This document shows positions 59,769 to 64,000 of a DNA stretch of 64,000 nucleotides, one piece after another. The stretch is taken from the NCBI RefSeq assembly GCF_051201665.1, contig NZ_CP179210.1, positions 3,968,001 through 4,032,000 of the forward strand. The letters are read 5' to 3'. The translations under genes were made by a program, and so were the position numbers. The notes under the pieces are model-generated. The model saw only the letters and a program-made list of their open reading frames with translations, searched no databases and was not told the origin of the DNA. The first letter of the stretch is position 1. Each line of letters starts with the position of its first letter. The DNA comes from Psychrobium sp051201665 (GTDB lineage Bacteria > Pseudomonadota > Gammaproteobacteria > Enterobacterales > Psychrobiaceae).

Positions 59769-60932
59769 TTAAATGGATGCTAAAACAGCATCTAAACTTT
59801 GCGATAAATCACTCACTAAATCTTCAACAGACTCAAGACCTACCGATAACCTCATTAAACTATTACTAATACCCGCAGTGATTCGAGCACTTTCTTCCAT
59901 GCCAGCGTGAGTCATCGTTGCAGGGTGTGCAACCAAACTTTCTACGCCACCAAGACTTTCAGCCAAACAGAATAATTTAATCTCTTGAACAAAGATTTGA
60001 CTCTGCTCAATATCACCAACCAAATCAAAACTTAACATTGCACCAAAACCTGCCTGCTGCGACAAAGCTAATGCATGCTGTGGATGACTATCAAAACCTG
60101 GGTAATTTACTTTCTCAACAGCAGGGTGAGACTGCAAAAACTCCGCTATTTTAGCAGCGCTTTCTTGATGCTGCCTTAACCTAACAGGTAATGTGCGCAA
60201 ACCACGCATTGCCATATAGCTATCAAACGCCGAACCTGTAGTACCAATGCAGTTAGCCCACCAATCAAGATCAACGCCTAATTGATGATCTTTAGTAATA
60301 ATAGCGCCAGCGACAACATCACTATGGCCGTTGATATATTTGGTGCAAGAGTGTAACACAATATCAGCACCTAACTTTAATGGCTGCTGCAAAATTGGGG
60401 TTAAAAACGTATTATCAACAACAACATAAGCACCAAACGATTTCGCCTTAGTTGCCAATGATTTTATATCAACCAAACGCAACAACGGATTACTTGGGGT
60501 TTCAATCCACACCATTTTAGGTTGATGAGTTAATGCGGCTGAAAGCGCATCTTCGTCATTTTGGTCAACAACTTGTAACTTGAACAAACCACGGCGTGCT
60601 AAATGATCGAACATACGGTAACTACCGCCGTAACAATCATGAGGAATGAGTAAAGTATCTTGCGGCGATAGTAATTGAATAATAGTCGTGATAGCTGATA
60701 AACCAGTGCTCGTGATAACACCGAACGCACCTTCTTCTAATTCAGCAAGTGCTTGCGCAAATTGACTGCGTGTTGGATTACCACGACGAGCATAATCGTA
60801 TTCACGTGGCTGGTCATAACTTTTAAAGGTGTAATTACTCGACAAATAAATAGGAGGCACAACAGCGCCGTGCTGCGTATCAGTATCAATTCCACCGCGC
60901 ACTGCAATGGTTTGCTGCCCTAATTTGCTCAT
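59769..60932 (-). CDS. metB: Cystathionine gamma-synthase
   Basis: A PLP enzyme joining activated homoserine and cysteine into cystathionine. The 387-residue protein has the PLP-lysine motif LHSCTKYINGHSDV (Lys about 200), the phosphate-cup segment TSTGLSAI (about 80-87) and YDYARRGNPTRSQF (about 44-57), all typical of the Cys/Met PLP family. A cystathionine-lyase-like relative is possible, but co-location with metL and metJ supports MetB. MetJ operators lie directly upstream. Confidence 0.95.
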   Translation of the reverse strand: MSKLGQQTIAVRGGIDTDTQHGAVVPPIYLSSNYTFKSYDQPREYDYARRGNPTRSQFAQALAELEEGAFGVITSTGLSAITTIIQLLSPQDTLLIPHDCYGGSYRMFDHLARRGLFKLQVVDQNDEDALSAALTHQPKMVWIETPSNPLLRLVDIKSLATKAKSFGAYVVVDNTFLTPILQQPLKLGADIVLHSCTKYINGHSDVVAGAIITKDHQLGVDLDWWANCIGTTGSAFDSYMAMRGLRTLPVRLRQHQESAAKIAEFLQSHPAVEKVNYPGFDSHPQHALALSQQAGFGAMLSFDLVGDIEQSQIFVQEIKLFCLAESLGGVESLVAHPATMTHAGMEESARITAGISNSLMRLSVGLESVEDLVSDLSQSLDAVLASI

Positions 60933-60977
60933 AAAACCTCCAACAAAGGTTGACTTAACGGGTGACTAAGTTATAAA

Positions 60978-60993
60978 GGATGTCTAGATGGCC
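60978..60993. promoter_or_regulatory. MetJ operator, two met boxes
   Basis: GGATGTCT and AGATGGCC are adjacent 8-mers close to the met box AGACGTCT, about 46 bp upstream of metB. Confidence 0.6.
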
Positions 60994-61013
60994 AATTTAA
61001 ACGAACACAACGT

Positions 61014-61045
61014 AGCCGTCAAGATGTTTAGACGTCTAAATAGAA
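61014..61045. promoter_or_regulatory. MetJ operator, tandem met boxes
   Basis: Four consecutive 8-mers: AGCCGTCA, AGATGTTT, AGACGTCT (perfect consensus) and AAATAGAA. Tandem boxes are how MetJ dimers bind cooperatively with S-adenosylmethionine. The position between metB and metJ fits repression of metBL and autorepression. Confidence 0.85.
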
Positions 61046-61165
61046 TTAATATCACTAAGATATTTGACAGTGTTCATGTAACCGTTAAAATCGGCAAGAT
61101 TTTTACGGTGCAGTACTATAATGTACGGCCACATTAACTCACACTATAATAGTAAAGGTAATTTC

Positions 61166-61495
61166 ATGACAGTCTGGAATGGCGAATATATTAGTCCATA
61201 TGCGGAACACGGAAAAAAGAACGAACAAGTAAAGAAAGTGACCGTGTCTGTTCCATTAAAGCTGTTAAAGATACTGACTGACGAACGTACTCGTCGCCAA
61301 GTCAATAACCTACGACACGCGACTAATAGTGAATTGTTATGTGAAGCATTTTTACATGCTTATACTGGCCAGCCGCTACCTGAAGATAGCGATTTATCAA
61401 AAGACAAGCCGAGCACCATTCCTGAAGCTGCACGTGAGTTAATGGAAGAATTAGGTACTTTGGCAGACCATCTAGCTGAAAGCGGCGAAGACTAA
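61166..61495 (+). CDS. metJ: Methionine repressor MetJ
   Basis: A ribbon-helix-helix repressor using S-adenosylmethionine as corepressor. From ATG 61166 (MTVWNGEYISPYAEHG) it has 109 residues, near the 105 of E. coli. The DNA-contacting strand KKVTVSVPLKLLKIL and the segment DERTRRQVNNLRHATNSELL are almost unchanged from E. coli. An in-frame ATG 15 codons upstream is not supported by homology. It is divergent from metBL across the met boxes. Confidence 0.97.
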   Translation: MTVWNGEYISPYAEHGKKNEQVKKVTVSVPLKLLKILTDERTRRQVNNLRHATNSELLCEAFLHAYTGQPLPEDSDLSKDKPSTIPEAARELMEELGTLADHLAESGED

Positions 61496-61526
61496 TTTTA
61501 CTAGAAAATATCAGTGCTTGTTAAAC

Positions 61527-61560
61527 AATAAAGGCGACTTGATAGTCGCCTTTATTGTTT
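61527..61560 (+). terminator. Terminator after metJ
   Basis: AATAAAGGCGACT and AGTCGCCTTTATT form a perfect 13-bp stem with a TGAT loop, followed by GTTT. Its palindromic stem could also serve the minus-strand kinase fragment. Confidence 0.85.
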
Positions 61561-61564
61561 GTAG

Positions 61565-61997
61565 TCACACGGGTAGCTGCAAGCGTAACCTCGCACCACT
61601 AAGGCTTGAATCGCTTCGTGCACTAACAGCGCCATGATGCCAATCCATGATTTTTTCCGTGATGGCTAATCCTAAACCGAAATGTCCAGACTCTCTCGAT
61701 CGCTCCGAGTCCAAGCGTACAAAGGGGTCAAAAATAGCTTGATGCTGATCTGGCGCAATGCCCTGACCATCATCGTCAATATCAATGTAAATACTATTAT
61801 CGTCACGCGTTAATATGCAAACCACTTGCTGGTTCGCGTAATCAATGCCATTACTAATTAAGTTTTGAACCGCACGATAAAGCCATTGGCTATCAACATC
61901 ACACAATACAACAGCTTCTTCACTTTTAAAGATTAAATTCACCTGTTGTTGATTCGCCAAATGCGATAAATCGTTACACAATGTGTCTAATACCATT
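61565..61997 (-). pseudogene. Sensor histidine kinase, C-terminal ATPase remnant
   Basis: About 143 codons covering only the HATPase domain of an RstB-like kinase: N box LYRAVQNLISNGIDYA, G1 IDIDDDGQGIAP, F box DPFVRLDSE and G2 GHFGLGLAITEKI. The sensor, TM, HAMP and His-phosphotransfer parts are absent. The coding frame runs at its 5' end straight into the end of a 157-bp repeat, which supplies a GTG-initiated MGKYLMQL prefix. No response regulator gene is adjacent. It is probably non-functional. Confidence 0.85.
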
Positions 61998-62150
61998 AAT
62001 TGCATTAAATATTTGCCCACTTGTACTTGTTAAAATTAACTAAAATGGCGTTGCTCTCAATCCTAATAGCCAGCTATTAGTCAATCGAGCGCCTTGTTTT
62101 AGCTGATTTTCTCTACGCACAACAAGATCACTTACTTAATGCAATTGGTA
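61991..62150 (+). repeat. 157-bp palindromic repeat, copy 5, at a gene junction
   Basis: Full copy with a 3-base insertion (TTA) in the left end, TACCA-TTA-ATTGCATTAA; the right end is perfect. The interior is identical to other copies. It lies exactly between a 5'-truncated kinase gene and a 3'-truncated rsgA gene on the same strand. Confidence 0.93.
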
Positions 62151-62602
62151 TAATGCTGTTTGTTCTCACATAAATCCGCTTTAGTCAGTACAATAACAGC
62201 CTCAGCGCCAGCTTCATTAATCAACGCGAGATAGCGTTCAATACGGCTTAAAATAAAGTCCTTATTAAGAGAGCTAACAATAAATACTGTATCGATATTC
62301 GCCGCTATTAGCTGAGCTTTAATTTTTCTGCCTGCGGCTTTACGGCTAAATTCAGACCGTCGTTCGAGTAGTCTGATAAAAGTATTATCTTGGTCAAGTA
62401 ACAGCCAATCACCAACCGTAATAGCAGGCATTTTCTTGGTGTAGTGTAATTGTGTTTTACCAGATTCAGAAAGAAGTTCGACGTAAGAACGATGTTGTGC
62501 GACGACACGCGCTGTAACAGTCGTTTCCCATTCTTCTAAAGGAATTTGTTGTTGAAAAGTAGGTGACCATCCCATAAGAGATAGTGAAAAAGGTGTAGTC
62601 AT
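62151..62602 (-). pseudogene. Ribosome small-subunit GTPase RsgA paralogue, 5' part only
   Basis: The first 150 or so codons of an RsgA/YloQ-type circularly permuted GTPase: an OB-fold start (MTTPFSLSLMGWSPTFQQQI), RRSEFSRKAAGRKIKAQLIA, then VFIVSSLNKDFILSRIERYL and the G4 motif VLTKADLC. The G1 and G3 motifs and the zinc domain (about 150-200 further residues) are missing because the frame enters the 157-bp repeat and stops. The N-terminal style suggests the second RsgA copy common in Vibrio-like genomes rather than the main one. It has its own structured leader. Confidence 0.85.
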
Positions 62603-62641
62603 AATAACCCCTGACGTTTTAGCGCCATAAAAATATGCTTT

Positions 62642-62705
62642 GGGGCTTAAATACCCCGGTTAAAGCAACCGGGAGCTCGCGTTATACGCTTAGCTATTTT
62701 CCCGG
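62642..62705 (-). promoter_or_regulatory. Leader with three mutually exclusive hairpins
   Basis: Three stems share bases: (a) CCGGG 62669-62673 with CCCGG 62701-62705, enclosing AGCT/AGCT and GCGT/ACGC; (b) CCCGGTT 62655-62661 with AACCGGG 62667-62673; (c) GGGG 62642-62645 with CCCC 62654-62657. On the minus strand (c) is followed by AAAGCATATTTTT, about 40 bp before the rsgA ATG. The arrangement resembles an attenuator or riboswitch, but no known class is recognised. A chain of REP-like palindromes is the alternative. Confidence 0.45.
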
Positions 62706-62834
62706 AAGGTGCTGACTACAATCATGAAAACCCACCATTCTTAAATTTATTTCTTTATTCACCGCTAATGTAACAAATGCGAAATTGATGTCAACGACAC
62801 TAGGGTCTGTTGATCTTTTTATCAAAAAAATCGC

Positions 62835-62868
62835 ACAAAAAAACCGCTTCATAAAATGAAACGGTTTT
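62835..62868 (-). terminator. Terminator after the malic enzyme gene
   Basis: On the minus strand, AAACCG-TTTCAT pairs with ATGAAGCGGTTT (one mismatch), followed by TTTTGTG. Confidence 0.8.
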
Positions 62869-62894
62869 TAATCACATAATTGACCAATGGAGAA

Positions 62895-64000
62895 TTACTC
62901 CATATAACCTTTTGGCATTTCAATGGCAGCCACTTCAGAATCAATAGCGGCTTGCGCAACAGCCTTTGAAACGCGGGTTAATAAACGTGGATCCATTGGC
63001 TTAGGAATAATATATTCTTTGCCGAAAGTTAATGACTTATACCCACTGGCTTTTAATACTTCGGCAGGCACTTCTTCTTTCGCAATTTGACGAATTGCGT
63101 GTACAGCAGCCACTTTCATTGCCTCATTAATCGTCGAAGCACGCACATCTAACGCACCACGGAAAATGAATGGGAAACACAGCACATTGTTTACTTGATT
63201 TGGGTAATCACTACGACCAGTCGCCATAATTAAATCGTTACGGGCAGCGTGTGCCAGTTCTGGTTTAATTTCAGGATCAGGATTCGAACAAGCGAAGATT
63301 ACTGGCTTATCCGCCATCAATTTAACATGTTCAGCGCCAATAACATCAGGGCCAGATACACCAACAAAAATGTCAGCGCCACTAATAACTTCTTCAAGGG
63401 TACGCATATCGGTATTGTTAGCAAAACGGCGCTTATATTCATTTAAATCATCACGATTTGTATGAATAACACCTTTGCGGTCTAACATGTAAATTTTTTC
63501 ACGCATCGCGCCACATGAAATTAATAACTCCATACAAGAGATTGCAGCGGCACCCGCACCCATACAAACAATACGTGATTCTTCAATCTTCTTGCCTTGA
63601 ATATCAAGCGCATTAAGCATACCTGCCGCAGTTACAATCGCCGTACCGTGCTGGTCATCGTGGAATACAGGAATTGAACAACGCTCTTTAAGCGCCTTTT
63701 CAATCATGAAACACTCAGGAGCTTTAATGTCTTCAAGGTTAATGCCACCAAACGTATCGGCGATGTTTGCTACCGTATCAACAAACTCATCAACCGTACG
63801 ATGCTTCACTTCAATATCAATAGAATCAATATGAGCGAATCGTTTAAACAACAACGATTTACCTTCCATGACAGGTTTAGAAGCGAGCGGTCCTAGATTA
63901 CCTAATCCTAAAATCGCCGTACCATTAGTAATCACAGCAACCAAGTTACCTTTACCTGTGTACTTATAAGCATTTTCCGGATCTTTGGCAATCTCACGAA
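62895..64000 (-). CDS. Malic enzyme (NAD(P)-dependent), 5' part outside window
   Basis: Oxidative decarboxylation of malate to pyruvate. The frame is open to the window end (REIAKDPENAYKYTGKGNLV precedes VAVITNGTAILGLGNLG), so the N-terminus lies beyond base 64000. Visible are the catalytic region KPVMEGKSLLFKRFA, FHDDQHGTAIV and the nucleotide-binding VCMGAGAAAISCMELL. The protein ends at MPKGYME with no phosphotransacetylase domain, so it is the short, about 420-residue type rather than the E. coli MaeB fusion. Cofactor preference is not decided. Confidence 0.93.
   Translation of the reverse strand, partial: REIAKDPENAYKYTGKGNLVAVITNGTAILGLGNLGPLASKPVMEGKSLLFKRFAHIDSIDIEVKHRTVDEFVDTVANIADTFGGINLEDIKAPECFMIEKALKERCSIPVFHDDQHGTAIVTAAGMLNALDIQGKKIEESRIVCMGAGAAAISCMELLISCGAMREKIYMLDRKGVIHTNRDDLNEYKRRFANNTDMRTLEEVISGADIFVGVSGPDVIGAEHVKLMADKPVIFACSNPDPEIKPELAHAARNDLIMATGRSDYPNQVNNVLCFPFIFRGALDVRASTINEAMKVAAVHAIRQIAKEEVPAEVLKASGYKSLTFGKEYIIPKPMDPRLLTRVSKAVAQAAIDSEVAAIEMPKGYME

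Noticed and set aside
60933..61165. S-adenosylmethionine riboswitch upstream of metB
   Set aside because: Control here is explained by tandem MetJ boxes next to metJ itself; no riboswitch core is seen.
61565..62020. Intact short histidine kinase
   Set aside because: It has only the ATPase domain and its first codons come from the repeat; dimerisation and phospho-acceptor regions are missing.

Overview
The window reads as chromosomal DNA of a low-GC, marine-type gammaproteobacterium. Gene content and protein sequences resemble Alteromonadales (Colwellia/Thalassotalea/Pseudoalteromonas/Shewanella relatives), but genus cannot be fixed from sequence alone. Nearly all genes are core: ribosomal proteins, an rRNA operon, type II secretion, cytochrome c maturation, tuf with its tRNAs, and methionine genes. 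Mobile DNA is limited to one IS21-family element and several short palindromic repeats.

Layout. 1-3400 (minus): rplJ (cut by the window edge), rplA, rplK, nusG, secE, with promoters and leaders for the r-protein units. 3.7-6.8 kb: a membrane diguanylate cyclase with a CxxCH sensor, a DksA/TraR zinc-finger protein, cysQ and nudE. 6.8-18.1 kb (minus): a complete gspC-N type II secretion operon. 18.3-21.6 kb (plus): hslR, hslO, pckA. 21.7-23.2 kb: a 57-residue Cys-rich protein, a MAPEG protein and a DUF2927-like secreted protein. 23.4-26.1 kb: an unusual stretch downstream of the rRNA operon with two modules ending in a diverged 5S rRNA 3' tag plus terminator, a palindrome split by an IS21 element, and one copy of a 157-bp palindrome. 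26.2-32.1 kb (minus): a 16S-23S-5S operon without spacer tRNAs, preceded by two promoters. 32.2-39.5 kb: ccmFGH (minus) diverging from ccmIABCDE (plus). 39.5-44.4 kb: a TRAP permease remnant, a CsgD/VpsT-like regulator, trpS, rpe, a TorF-like porin and crp. 44.7-51.9 kb: acyl-CoA dehydrogenase, chemoreceptor, methyltransferase, engB and cytochrome c4. 52.4-57.3 kb (minus): murB-birA-coaX, four tRNAs, tuf. 57.3-61.5 kb: metB-metL diverging from metJ across MetJ operators. 61.5-62.6 kb: two truncated genes (sensor kinase 3' part, rsgA 5' part) joined by another 157-bp repeat. 62.9-64 kb: a malic enzyme cut by the window end.

Functional links. CcmA-I mature c-type cytochromes such as the cytochrome c4 encoded here and possibly the CxxCH sensor of the cyclase. 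The cyclase and the WFSR-motif regulator both point to c-di-GMP signalling. MetJ represses metBL. The r-protein units carry classical feedback leaders.

Most noteworthy: (i) five copies in 64 kb of a 157-bp full-length imperfect palindrome with identical interiors, one sitting exactly at the junction of two broken genes; (ii) repeated 5S-3'-tag/hairpin/terminator modules behind the rRNA operon; (iii) three mutually exclusive hairpins in the leader of the broken rsgA; (iv) the usually contiguous tufB-secE junction split by about 49 kb.
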